Shown here piece by piece: positions 36,061 through 49,400 of a stretch of DNA of 64,000 nucleotides. Location of the stretch: assembly GCF_037975245.1 (NCBI RefSeq), contig NC_092575.1, forward strand, positions 77,001 to 141,000, in the 5' to 3' direction. The number at the start of each line of letters is the position of its first letter. Position 1 is the first letter of the stretch. A program made the translations under genes and the position numbers. The notes beneath the pieces are model-generated. The model saw only the letters and a program-made list of their open reading frames with translations. It was not told the origin of the DNA and made no database searches. Source of the stretch: Apostichopus japonicus. Its lineage: Eukaryota > Echinodermata > Holothuroidea > Aspidochirotida > Stichopodidae.

Positions 36061-37037
36061 CGGGTGTGTCTAAAACGAAGACCTCTAAAACGAAGATCGA
36101 AGACTGGTGAAATCTCTAAAACAAAGACATCTAAAACGAAGACTTCCTTTTCGAGAATCGCAATATAGGCAAATCTCGAAAAGGAAGACCGAATAACGAT
36201 GCCCTGCAATAATAATCATTTAAAACAGATACAATCATCATGAAACTCTCCGAGAAGATCATACAAGGTTTAATGGCCGTGTCAGCCCTAGGGACGGGGA
36301 GTGGGGATTATGAAACAAGTAGTTCATGGTAAGGAGCATTGCATTAAAGCTTATGGGCATCCGTACAACTGTGATCTATTTACGCCTTTTTCAAAATTAA
36401 CCATTGACTTTATTTGTCAGTTTTCCCGATCTCTTTTTCTTCATATTGTCAGTCTCATCTTCCATGGAAAATGAACATTTAAGAAGCATTTCACCAGTAT
36501 AGTTGCAGATACGACACGAATTTAGCTTGAAATATCGAAGTCTTCTTTTTTTCGATCTTCGTTTTCGAGATTTGCAGTATAGGCAAATCTCGAATTCCAA
36601 TGAAGATGAGACAGACAATATGAAGATCAGGAAACCTGACAAATAAAATCAATCGTGACCGCAATTATGAAAAAGCCGTAATAGAGTATAGTTGTACGGA
36701 TGCCCATAAGCTTACATGACTTGCGCCTTACCACCATGGAGGTAAAATCAGCTGTTTTTACCTCCATGTTACCACGTAACCGATGGTTTCATAATCACCA
36801 CTCCCCCGTCCCTAGGGCTGACACGGCCATTAAACCTTATATGATCTACTCGGAGAGTTTCATGACGATTGTATTTGTTTTAAATGATTATTATTGCATG
36901 TCTTCGTTATTCGGTCTTCCTTTTCGAGATTTGCCTATATTGCAAATCTCGAAAACGAAGATCGAAAAACGAAGACATCTTTATTTGTTTCCATTTTTCC
37001 AGTCTTCTATCTTCGGTCTTCGTTTTAGACACACCCG
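36061..37037. mobile_element. Foldback DNA element with 8-bp TSD
   Basis: Ends CGGGTGTGTCTAAAACGAAG and its complement, with flanks TCGATAGG duplicated (36053-36060 and 37038-37045). The arms are long inverted repeats (36230-36372 pairs with 36690-36870, including CCCTAGGGACGGGGAGTGG). Subterminal direct copies of CTAAAACGAAGAC. No transposase. The superfamily is unclear: 8-bp duplications fit hAT, P or Merlin. Confidence 0.85.
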
Positions 37038-37072
37038 TCGATAGGCTACTAGTGTTTATTGAAAGGTGTGAG

Positions 37073-39339
37073 CATGGGCGGCGATCCGTACTTCCGAGTG
37101 GGGGGGATATGACCTTGTTGACTATCTAAGCGTAGCGCCAGCATGGGTTGGCGCGAAGCGTACAAGAAAATTTTGGGATTTACAAACCCTCTAGATGGCC
37201 GGAAACGGCACTTCCCGAGGTTTCCAAGCGGCGTATACCCAACTTTAAAATAGGGATATCATGTCCGAAATATCTCATAATCAGGATCCAAAATACTTTG
37301 TTATTTTTTATTTCGGGTGTTATTTTGGGGAAATTGCCCCTGTCAGTCTTGTTTCAGGCGCTACGTTAGAATGTTCGAGAGCTCTTTTATATTATTCGAC
37401 GAAGAAAATGGCCTCATGCAGGCTATTATAGGCTTATACACATGCAATACACAATTACACATAGTTACATTCCTAGGGACCGATTGCTAGGGCATCCAGG
37501 TGAAACGTGTATTACCCTGGTAACATGAGATTCTCAGCGGTTCGAGGGAACATGTACGTGTGTAGGCCTACTATAGGGCCTATATGAATACTATGAGAGT
37601 GCATATATGTACTATATCAATACCGTGGGCGCAATAATACATTTTGTTGTTATAGGGCCAATGAAGCCTACAGTCAACTATTCTTGCTTTATAAAGACGG
37701 TTTATTTGAAAAGATCGCACTGCGTTTATGGTAGGCGAGAAATGAAGCTAAAAAAGAGCCGTACATTCACGATGATGCATATAAACAAGGGCGTAGGAAC
37801 CGGGGGGGCTGGGGGCGCCAGCCCCCCCAGTGAAAAATGTGGAGGGGCGGAAGTATCATTCCGCCCCCCCGCTTCGCAAGTCCGAAAACCCCTTTTTCAT
37901 TTCCAAATGAGAAAAAAATATCTCATTTGGAGCACCAAATTGCATCTAAGGCCAGGTGAAAATACAAAATTAAGTTTACAAAATGGAGTGGGTATTGAAG
38001 TGTGCTATATTGCACTAAATTGCATCTGAGGCCACCTGGAAATGCAAAATTTTCCAAAGGGGAGGGGGAGACCCCCTCCCCTTAGACCTTGTCGTTTTAT
38101 TCATGTTTTAGTCAAAACTTAAAACTTTTAAAATCTCTCTAATAATACAACTTTGAGATATAGTGATGTTTAAAATACATCCCTAATAAAATTCTTGTCA
38201 TATTTTAGGTCCCTTCTTGAAAGAAAAAAGCAGTTATTAGTATAAACGAATATTCTTTCTGTTTTTCTTTCCATTTGAAGGACATTATAAAATGTTCAAC
38301 ATACATCCCTGATATAATTCTAGTCAGATTTTAGGTCCCTTCCTAAAAACAAAAAATTATTATAGTATAAACAAATATATTCTTTTTGTTTTTCGTTCCA
38401 TTTGAAGGACATTAGACTCTACGGTGGTCGTTGAGAAGTCAGAGATGGATTCCTAAATTTGAAATCTTGAACAGATTTACGATACTACAATGTTTAATTT
38501 ACATCGCTGAAAAATGTTGTCCTATTTTATGTCCCTTCTTTAAAACAAAACAGTTATTAGTATAAAAATATACTATTTCTGTGTGAAGACATTAGACTCT
38601 ACGGTAGTCGTTGGGAAGTCAGAGAAAAATTTATGACAAATTTATAACAAAATTATGAGATCTCTTCATTAAACAAACAATTATTTCATTTTAATTATTA
38701 CACACAAAAGTAGGATTAATTCATGAAACTTCATATTTTTGGCTGAAATGAACATTCCTCTAATACTAGACAGCCTTATGGTTTTATCAATTTTGAGTAA
38801 CAATTAAAATTAATAATTAGCAGACGAAACGGGGTCGGAAATAAATTGATATTTTTGATATTGGATAGCCTGCTTAGGTATATCACGGTGTGATCTCAGA
38901 AGGTTTTTCCCATCCGCCAAACTAAGCATCAACGAGATTTAGTCCTTCATATTTCCTTCTCATTTCCAAATGAGAAGAAAATCTCATTTGGAGCACCAAA
39001 TTGCATCTAAGTCCAAAATTATATACAAAATGGAGTGGGTGGGTTGAAGTGTGCTATATTGCACCAAATTGCATCTGAGGCCACCTGAAAATGCAAAAAA
39101 ATTCAAAAGGGGAGGGGGGACACCCCCTCCCCTTAGACCCCTCCCCAGGCCGGCCATCAGTCTTCAGCCCCCCCCACTCAAAAGTGCCTTCCTACGCCAC
39201 TGCATATAAAGGCATGAAAATATTCTTATCCCTGGCATTTGGTGGGGGGGGGGGGATATGGTGTATTACATTCCCTCCACCCATTTTCATGGGGGGATAT
39301 ATCCCCCCCTTCCCCCCCCCCCCAGGATCGCCGCCCATG
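37073..39339. mobile_element. Non-autonomous DNA element, 8-bp TSD, hosts a nested element
   Basis: Termini CATGGGCGGCGATCC and GGATCGCCGCCCATG are perfect inverted repeats, between duplicated GGTGTGAG (37065-37072 and 39340-39347). Its inner sequence AGTTGGCGCGAAGCGTACAAG-type recurs, diverged, near 7070, 8290, 41610 and 41900, so this is a dispersed family. The element at 37786-39202 is inserted inside. Confidence 0.85.
37786..39202. mobile_element. Nested DNA element with 8-bp TSD
   Basis: Ends CAAGGGCGTAGGAA and TTCCTACGCCACTG. Flanks CATATAAA (37778-37785 and 39203-39210) are identical. Inside, a block with TCTCATTTGGAGCACCAAAT occurs twice in direct orientation (near 37920 and 38985). 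No coding sequence. Confidence 0.8.
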
Positions 39340-40055
39340 GGTGTGAGCTGTTTCTGCTGTTTAGTAAGTAAGATTGATTAAGGGATTGACTCTTTTAGTC
39401 AAAGATGCGTGCAAAGTATGGAACTTGATTGTAATAAAACATCTCCATTTGGGTCAGATTGGGCCAACCAGTAGGCAGGATGTTTTTGTATATGTTGGAT
39501 ATCGCTAACATATGCAGAGCCGAAGCCACTGGGTTCATAGGGGCACCTACCTACCTATTTTCGCAATATTTCAAATTAATGTCGATTCCATGTTAGATGA
39601 CCAGTTTCCAATATATCGTCGGCTAAAACTATTCCGTAGTCCAATCGGCCAAATAGGGTGAAAAAACTTTATAAATCAAAAGATTTTGATTTGGAACATT
39701 GTTTATGCATATTTTAAGAGAGAAGAAGAATCTTGTTTAGAATGATAGATGAACTTGCTTTATTTCTTTTCATGATTTACTGATTTATTTCCTTCAGCGA
39801 TTCTTGGATAATCAAGTGTACATCTAAATGTAATCGACGAAGGGGGTGATATGTCCGGTACACAGGATTTTGTAACTTCACTCGACTAACATAGTCAAGA
39901 TCACATGGTCACATACCCAATGTCAATAGTGTTACATCACCTTCGCACATTGTTCAAACAAGGTTTCGTTCTTTTCTTCTCTTTCCATTGTTTTGAACAA
40001 GCATTGGGCTCGGTTTCAACGATCAACACAACAGTTGCGAAACTAAATACCTAAC

Positions 40056-42103
40056 CACTGGCGGATCCAAGGGGGGGCCAAGGCCCCCCCCCCCCAAAGG
40101 TGAGCCAAAAAGTGTTTCCGAACATCCGCTAAATCATATGATTGGAAATTAAAAAAATCGAGATGAATAGCAGTGGTAGACTAGTCTAAACCTTTTCGTT
40201 TTCTGGTTTAAAATTAAATGCAGAGCTCCCAACTGACCCGCAATTCGCGGGAATTAGACCCGCATTCTAACACCCAAACCCGCTGACCCGCACAAGCGTC
40301 CGAAAAAACCGCATTGTATTGTCAAGTATACATAAAAAATTTGCATCAAATTTTGACTTAGCAACCATCATTTCTTTAGCATTTAGCATAATAGAGTATA
40401 AAACCTCCTTAACAGCATCATTTGAACCTCAAATTAGCCTATAATTCTTTTCATTGGGGCGAGCAGCGAACATTTTCATGCCACGGGAAAGAATGAATTA
40501 TCACCTACTATTCAATTTATTGATTTTACACACACAAAAATGCATATTTCTCAGAAAATTTTGGGTGACAAAAGCCTTTCTAAGTGCCACTATTTTACAT
40601 GTAGGCATCACCGGGATTCCAAAAAAATTCAAAAGGGGAGGGGGAACCCCCTCCCCTTATACCCCTCCCCCAGGACGGCGATTCGTGGCATGGACCAGCA
40701 TTTGCCTTCTCAAGAGTTGGGAGCTATGTAAATGTATGAGCATGAGGATTTACAGTATAACACCATTTTGCAGTTACAGGCTGGTTGTAAGAAATTTATA
40801 ACCTATGAGAAATATTTTTTTGAGAAAGATGATCCCAACTTTGTTTTATAAATATTTTAGAAAATTACACCTGGGAAACATTTTTTTAGAAGGAAATTAA
40901 CATCGCCATTGTACACTTTTGTCGCACCAAACTGCATCTGAGGGCAGTGGCGGCGGAACAGGGGGATTGGGGGCTCAGCCCCCAATGAAAAAGTTGAGGG
41001 GCAAATGCATGACAAGCCCCCCCCCCCCCCAATATTTACCAAGGCTCCGAAACGTGCATCAGCCCATTTTTCAATGCATACTTGTCGATCTGTCCGATGC
41101 ACACGTATACTATATAGGTGTAATAATTTTAGTAATTGCTGGGGGACCCTCGGCCCGTCCCCTGGCTATAGACCACATTGTCACCCCAACCGCGTCTTCA
41201 CGCCCCGTAAAAAGTGGAAGCAGTGAGTGTGAGTACCGGTAAGCGTAACACAACTTCGTCGTAGGCCAATGACTTGCCTCATTTCAGCCAGTTCTCCAAC
41301 ATACCCTTACTTAGTGGCGCAGCGTCCATATATACAGACAGGGGGCGGATGCCCCCCCCCCCCTGACGGACTCAAATGGACTGCTGGCGCCCTTTTCAGC
41401 TTTTCACTACTTTTTATTTATTCGAGATTATTGACTATTTTATTGCGCTCTCATATACCTATTGACATTTGTCATATTCTGTTGGTGTAATTTTCTGACA
41501 AAATGGCGACGACACCTATTTATTCTCCGTTCATCTGCAAATTAGCAAGGCCCGGAAGGGTCATTTCCTGCAATCTAGGGAGTATCTTTACTCAAAAATT
41601 TTCTGTACGCTCCGCGCCAACCTGTGGTGGCGCTCCGCTTAGATAGTGTCGAAAGCGTCCCACTGCCCTTACTACACTCAAAAACGTCTTTACGAGTACA
41701 CTACGAGTAAGAGCTACTCTCTACTGAATATACAAATTACAATGTTTTTATAGACTATTACGTGCAATCTGAGAAATTGCAGGCTTGAGACCCATATTTT
41801 AGGGCTAGGTATTCTCAGCATAAAACACTCGGGAAGTGCCGTTTCCGGCCATCTGGGGGTTTGAAAAAACCCAAAATTTTCTTGTACGCTCCGCGCCAAC
41901 CGATGGTGGCGCTTCGCTTAGATAGTCTCCACACATTAGCCCCCCCCCCCCAATAATTTTTCCGTTCCGCCGCGCCTGTCTGAGGGCATTCAGCAATAGA
42001 AATTTTCAAAAGGGGAGGGGGCACCCCCTCCTTAGACCCCTCCCCCATATCACTCTAATGCCACTTTGGCCCCTCCCAAACAAAGGCCCTGGATCCGCCA
42101 GTG
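40056..42103. mobile_element. Non-autonomous DNA element, 8-bp TSD, hosts a nested element
   Basis: Inverted termini CACTGGCGGATCCA and TGGATCCGCCAGTG between duplicated TACCTAAC (40048-40055 and 42104-42111). Contains C- and G-homopolymer tracts and the nested insertion at 40945-41978. Confidence 0.85.
40945..41978. mobile_element. Nested DNA element with 8-bp TSD
   Basis: Ends CAGTGGCGGCGGAAC and GTTCCGCCGCGCCTG (imperfect inverted repeats) between duplicated TCTGAGGG (40937-40944 and 41979-41986). Contains two diverged minus-strand copies (near 41600 and 41880) of the sequence also found in the element at 37073. Confidence 0.8.
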
Positions 42104-42309
42104 TACCTAACTACTACTAATGGTCATGAATGCATTTATATTCCAAATGCATCCACTTTTAAATATTCAGATTAAATTCAAAGTTTGAAGAAAAGGTATA
42201 TCTAAGACTTGATTTTATGTAACAACAACTAATGCAACAGCAACAATAATAATATAGTCGTCCGGCACTCACTAACCTTACAAGAACATATGCGATCTTA
42301 CTAAATGAT

Positions 42310-44300
42310 ATACAGATATACTTTGTCATGGAATAGTTCAGAAAACAAGACATCACCTCATTGTGATGCACATCTCTAGTATCATTACATATACTTTGTC
42401 ATGGAATAGTTCAGAAAACAAGACATCACCTCATTGTGATGCACATCTCTAGTATCATTACATATACTTTGTCATGGAATAGTTCAGAAAACAAGACTTC
42501 ACCTCATTGTGATGCACATCTCTAGAATCATAGCATATACTTTGTCATGGAATAGTTCAGAAAACAAGATAGCACCTCACTGTGATGCACATCTCTAGTA
42601 TCATTACATATACTTTGTCATGGAATAGTTCAGAAAACAAGACTTCACCTCATTGTGATGCACATCTCTAGTATCATAGCATATACTTTGTCATGGAATA
42701 GTTTAGAAAACAAGACATCACCTCATTGTGATGCACATCTCTAGTATCATTACATATACTTTGTCATGGAATAGTTCAGAAAACAAGACTTCACCTCATT
42801 GTGATGCATATCTCTAGTATCATTACATATACTTTGTCATGGAATAGTTCAGAAAACTAGACATCACCTCATTGTGATGCACATCTCTAGTATCATTACA
42901 TATACTTTGTCATGGAATAGTTCAGAAAACAAGACAGCACCTCACTGTGATGCACATCTCTAGTATCATTACATATACTATACTTTGTCATGGAATAGTT
43001 CAGAAAACAAGACAGCACCTCATTGTGATGCACATCTCTAGTATCATAGCATATACTTTGTCATGGAAAAGTTCAGAAAACAAGACATCACCTCATTGTG
43101 ATGCACATCTCTAGTATCATTACATATACTTTGTCATGGAATAGTTCAGAAAACAAGATAGCACCTCATTGTGATGCACATCTCTAGTATCATTACATAT
43201 ACTTTGTCATGGAATAGTTCAGAAACCAGGCCTTAACCTCATTGTGATGCACATCTCTAGTATCATAGCATATACTTTGTCATGGAAAAGTTCAGAAAAC
43301 AAGACATCACCTCATTGTGATGCACATCTCTAGTATCATAGCATATATTTTGTCATGGAATAGTTCAGAAAACAAGAATTCACCTCATTGTGATGCACAT
43401 CTCTAGTATCATAGCATATACTTTGTCATGGAATAGTTCAGAAAACAAGACAGCACCTCACTGTGATGCACATCTCTTTTGTCATGGAATAGGTCAGAAA
43501 ACAAGACAGCACCTCAGTGTGATGCACATCTCTAGTATCATAGCATATACTTTGTCATGGAATAGTTCAGAAAACAAGACAGCACCTCACTGTGATGCAC
43601 ATCTCTTTTGTCATGGAATAGTTCAGAAAACAAGACAGCACCTAATTGTGATGCACATCTCTAGTATCATAGCATATACTTTGTCATGGAATAGTTCAGA
43701 AAACAAGACAGCACCTCAGTGTGATGCACATCTCTTTTGTCATGAAATAGTTCAGAAAACAAGACAGCACCTCATTGTGATGCAAATCTCTAGAATCATA
43801 GCATATACTTTGTCATGGAATAGTTCAGAAAACAAGAAATCACCTCATTGTGATGCACATCTCTAGTATCATAGCATATGCTTTGTCATGGAAGAGATCA
43901 GAAAACAAGACATCACCTCATTGTGATGCACATCTCTAGTATCATTACATATACTTTGTCATGGAATAGTTCAGAAAACAAGACTTCACCTCATTGTGAT
44001 GCATATCTCTAGTATCATAGCATATACTTTGTCATGGAATAGTTCAGAAAACAAGACTTCACCTCATTGTGATGCACATCTCTAGTATCATTACATATAC
44101 TTTGTCATGGAATAGTTCAGAAAACAAGACATCACCTCATTGTGATGCACATCTCTAGTATCATAACATATACTTTGTCATGGAATAGTTCAGAAAACAA
44201 GACATCACCTCATTGTGATGCACATCTCTAGTATCATAACATATACTTTTTCATGGAGTAGTTCAGAAAACAAGTGATGTACATCTCTAGTATCATGGAA
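42310..44300. repeat. 73-bp satellite array
   Basis: About 27 copies of a unit containing TACTTTGTCATGGAATAGTT, CAGAAAACAAGACATCACCT and GTGATGCACATCTCTAG. Some units in the second half lack about 24 bp (ATCTCTTTTGTCATGG). The 158-codon open frame at 43390-43866 is an array artefact. Confidence 0.93.
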
Positions 44301-44349
44301 ATCACAGACATCAAGCTTAATGTCTTGCACATTTGTCCCTGAATAGTCT

Positions 44350-45790
44350 CAGAAATCCAAGTAATACCTTCAGTGTGATGCACTTCCATTGTGTCAAAGG
44401 TTAGTCTCAGCATACAAGACAGTTTGATGCACTTCCATTGTGTCACAGGTTAGTCTCAGCATACAAGACAGTTTGATGCACTTCCATTGTGTCACAGGTT
44501 AGTCTCAGCATACAAGACAGTTTGATGCACTTCCATTGTGTCACAGGTTAGTCTCAGCATACAAGACAGTGTGATGCACTTCCATTGTGTCACATGTTAG
44601 TCTCAGCATACAAGACAGTGTGATGCACTTCCATTGTGTCACAGGCTAGTCTCAGCATACAAGACAGTGTGATGCACTTCCATTGTGTCACAGGCTAGTC
44701 TCAGCATACAAGACAGTTTGATGCACTTACATTGTGTCACATGTTAGTCTCAGCATACAAGACAGTGTGATGCACTTCCATTGTGTCACAGGTTAGTCTC
44801 AGCATACAAGACAGTGTGATGCACTTCCATTGTGTCACAGGCTAGTCTCAGCATACAAGACAGTTTGATGCACTTCCATTGTGTCACATGTTAGTCTCAG
44901 CATACAAGACAGTGTGATGCACTTCCATTGTGTCACAGGCTAGTCTCAGCATACAAGACAGTTTGATGCACTTCCATTGTGTCACATGTTAGTCTCAGCA
45001 TACAAGACAGTGTGATGCACTTCCATTGTGTCACAGGTTAGTCTCAGCATACAAGACAGTGTGATGCACTTCCATTGTGTCACAGGCTAGTCTCAGCATA
45101 CAAGACAGTTTGATGCACTTCCATTGTGTCACAGGTTAGTCTCAGCATACAAGACAGTTTGATGCACTTCCATTGTGTCACAGGTTAGTCTCAGCATACA
45201 AGACAGTTTGATGCACTTCCATTGTGTCACAGGTTAGTCTCAGCATACAAGACAGTGTGATGCACTTCCATTGTGTCACATGTTAGTCTCAGCATACAAG
45301 ACAGTGTGATGCACTTCCATTGTGTCACAGGCTAGTCTCAGCATACAAGACAGTGTGATGCACTTCCATTGTGTCACAGGCTAGTCTCAGCATACAAGAC
45401 AGTTTGATGCACTTCCATTGTGTCAAAGGCTAGTCTCAGCATACAAGACAATGTGATGCACTTCCATTGTGTCAAAGGCTAGTCTCAGCATACAAGACAA
45501 TGTGATGCACTTCCATTGTGTCAAAGGCTAGTCTCAGCATACAAGACAATGTGATGCACTTCCATTATGTCACAGGTTAGTCTCAGAACACAAGACATCA
45601 TGATCAGTGTGTGATGCACTTACATTGTGTCACAGGCTAGTCTCAGCATACAAGACAGTGTGATGCACTTCCATTGTGTCACAGGTTAGTCTCAGAATAC
45701 AAGACATCATGCTCAGTGTGTGATGTACTTCCATTGTGTCACAGGCTAGTCTCAGAAAACAAGACATCACGCTCAGTGTGACGAAGAAGA
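44350..45790. repeat. 49-bp satellite array, related to the 73-bp array
   Basis: About 28 copies of CAGTTTGATGCACTTCCATT-GTGTCACAGGTTAGTCTCAG-CATACAAGA. Shares the order TGTCA / AGT-CAGAA / ACAAGACA / GTGATGCAC with the neighbouring 73-bp unit. Confidence 0.93.
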
Positions 45791-46292
45791 AGCATAGTGT
45801 CAGGCACTAGTCTAAGCACATGACCTGTGGTTTCTATGGTATGCACGGTGATGAAATCATTATTTCCTTATTTGTCACGTAATTCACTATGTCTTTTCTC
45901 TTGGTGAAAAAGCCTATCAAAATTGAATGAAAAGAAACTATTATTCACACTATGTGTTGTTACATTAATTCATAACAACTTCTTTTTGGACTTTCTGCAG
46001 AAGTAATTTGGTATTTCATGTGGTCATCCATGTGCCAAGGTGCCCCTTTTTCAATCTAATTTGTTCAACACATACTGCATGGTCTGATATGCCTCCTTTG
46101 ATATTCCAACAAGATATAAAATATAACTGTGCAACCCTTGTGTAGCTAAGTGAACAGTCAGAACATGAGTCCATGAAAATCATTTTCTGAATCAGGGTTA
46201 ACATGGTTGTTAACAGAAATAGGTGTATATGACATCATAACTCAAAGCTATCTTTGGAGCCTGATTCTAAGTGTCAGATTAGCCTCTATTTA

Positions 46293-46456
46293 TTAATCAC
46301 TATCTGAGTCATCACTGATGATTCCTCCCCGGAGATTTTCAAAAGGGTCAGCTGGACTGCTCCTTTCTTCATCTGATGAATGTGTGGAACGGACATTTTG
46401 CTTCTTCAAAGTTTCTTGCATGTAACGACTTTGGACATTGCATCTCTTTGTCCTCC
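46293..46456 (-). CDS. HIRIP3: HIRIP3 exon 6 (C-terminus and stop)
   Basis: Acceptor TTTTGTTTTCAG. It encodes RTKRCNVQSRYMQETLKK...SSDEERSSPADPFENLR and ends GGIISDDSDSD, matching the acidic C-terminal tail of HIRIP3. An AATAAA overlaps the stop codon (46289-46294, minus strand), an unusually tight arrangement if it is the functional signal. Confidence 0.9.
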
Positions 46457-49400
46457 CTGAAAACAAAAATTACAAGAATTATTGTATATGTTTTAATAGG
46501 GAATTATTGTATATGTTTTAATAGGGAATTATTGTATATGTTTTAGAAGCAGATTCTAAAAAGAGGTCATCATCTCATTAGAGCTTTAAGAATGTTCCAG
46601 ACATAATAGATTGCTAAACATAAGGCAGTTGAATGGATGGATACATTAGCAGTTGTATGGATGGATACATGGATAGTTATATGGATGGATACATGAGCAG
46701 TTGTATGGATGGATGTGTGAGCAGTTTGTATAAGTGGATACATGGGTAGTTAAATGGATGGATACATGAGCAGCTGTATGGATGGATATATGAGCAGTTG
46801 TATGGGTGGATACATTAGCAGTTGGTATGATTGAATACATGAGTAGTTGTAATATAAGGAGTTGTATGGATGGATACATGAGCAGTTGCATGGATGGATA
46901 TATGAGCAGTTGGTATGAATGGATACATGAGTAGTTGTTATTAGAGGAGTTGTATGGATGGATACATGAGTAGTTGTATGGGTGGATACATGAGCAGTTG
47001 ATATGAATGGATACATGAGTAGTTGTATGGGTGGATACATGAGCAGTTGTATGGGTGGATACATGAGCAGTTGGTATGATTGAATACATGAGTAGTTGTA
47101 ATATAAGGAGTTGTATGGATGGATACATGAGTAGTTGGTATGAATGGATACATGAGTAGTTGTATGGATGGATACATGAGTAGTTGTATGGGTGGATACA
47201 TGAGCAGTTGTATGGGTGGATACATGAGCAGTTGGTATGATTGAATACATGAGTAGTTGTAATATAAGGAGTTGTATGGATGGATACATGAGGAGTTGTA
47301 TGGATGGATACATGAGTAGTTGTATGGATGGATACATGAGTAGTTGTTATTAGAGGAGTTGCATGGATGGATACATGAGTAGTTGTATGGATGAATACAT
47401 GAGCAGCTGTATGGGTGGATACATGAGCAGTTGATAAGAATGGATACATGAGTAGTTGTTATTAGAGGAGTTGTATGGATGGATACATGAGTAGTTGTAT
47501 GGATGAATACATGAGCAGCTGTATGGGTGGATACATGAGCAGTTGGTATGATTGGATACATGAGTAGTTGTAATATAGGGAGTTGTATGGATGGATACAT
47601 GAGCAGTTGTATGGGTGGATACATGAGTAGTTGTATGGATGGATACATGAGTAGTTGTATGGGTGGATACATGAGCAGTTGTATGGGTGGATACATGAGC
47701 AGTTGGTATGATTGAATACATGAGTAGTTGTAATATAAGGAGTTGTATGGATGGATACATGAGTAGTTGGTATGAATGGATACATGAGTAGTTGTATGGA
47801 TGGATACATGAGTAGTTGTATGGGTGGATACATGAGCAGTTGTATGGGTGGATACATGAGCAGTTGGTATGATTGAATACATGAGTAGTTGTAATATAAG
47901 GAGTTGTATGGATGGATACATGAGGAGTTGTATGGATGGATACATGAGTAGTTGTATGGATGGATACATGAGTAGTTGTTATTAGAGGAGTTGCATGGAT
48001 GGATACATGAGTAGTTGTATGGATGAATACATGAGCAGCTGTATGGGTGGATACATGAGCAGTTGATAAGAATGGATACATGAGTAGTTGTTATTAGAGG
48101 AGTTGTATGGATGGATACATGAGGAGTTGTATGGATGGATACATGAGGAGTTGTATGGATGGATACATGAGTAGTTGTATGGATGGATACATGAGTAGTT
48201 GATATGAATGGATACATGAGTAGTTGTTATTAGAGGAGTTGTATGGATGGATACATGAGGAGTTGTATGGATGGATATATGAGCAGTTGTATGGGTGGAT
48301 ACATTAGCAGTTGGTATGATTGAATACATGAGTAGTTGTAATATAAGGAGTTGTATGGATGGATACATGAGTAGCTGTATGGATGGATACATGAGCAGTT
48401 GGTATGAATGGATACATGAGTAGTTGTTATTAGAGGAGTTGTATGGATGGATACATGAGTAGTTGTATGGATGGATACATGAGCAGTTGTATGGATGGAT
48501 ACATGAGTAGTTGTTATTAGAGGAGTTGTATGGATGGATACATGAGGAGTTGTATGGATGGATACATGAGGAGTTGTATGGATGGATACATGAGTAGTTG
48601 TATGGATGGATACATGAGTAGTTGATATGAATGGATACATGAGTAGTTGTTATTAGAGGAGTTGTATGGATGGATACATGAGGAGTTGTATGGATGGATA
48701 TATGAGCAGTTGTATGGGTGGATACATTAGCAGTTGGTATGATTGAATACATGAGTAGTTGTAATATAAGGAGTTGTATGGATGGATACATGAGCAGCTG
48801 TATGGGTGGATACATGAGCAGTTGATAAGAATGGATACATGAGTAGTTGTTATTAGAGGAGTTGTATGGATGGATACATGAGGAGTTGTATGGATGGATA
48901 CATGAGGAGTTGTATGGATGGATACATGAGTAGTTGTATGGATGGATACATGAGTAGTTGATATGAATGGATACATGAGTAGTTGTTATTAGAGGAGTTG
49001 TATGGATGGATACATGAGGAGTTGTATGGATGGATATATGAGCAGTTGTATGGGTGGATACATTAGCAGTTGGTATGATTGAATACATGAGTAGTTGTAA
49101 TATAAGGAGTTGTATGGATGGATACATGAGTAGCTGTATGGATGGATACATGAGCAGTTGGTATGAATGGATACATGAGTAGTTGTTATTAGAGGAGTTG
49201 TATGGATGGATACATGAGTAGTTGTATGGGTGGATACATGAGCAGTTGTATGGATGGATACATGAGCAGTTGTATGGATGGATACATGAGTAGTTGTTAT
49301 TAGAGGAGTTGTATGGATGGATACATGAGGAGTTGTATGGATGGATACATGAGCAGTTGTATGGGTGGATACATTAGCAGTTGGTATGATTGAATACATG

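Noticed and set aside
37607-41242. Gly/Pro-rich open frames
   Set aside because: They run across G/C homopolymers and termini of the nested transposons.
42310-45790. CRISPR-like regular repeats
   Set aside because: Contiguous head-to-tail units without unique spacers, in an intron-containing eukaryotic genome: ordinary satellites.
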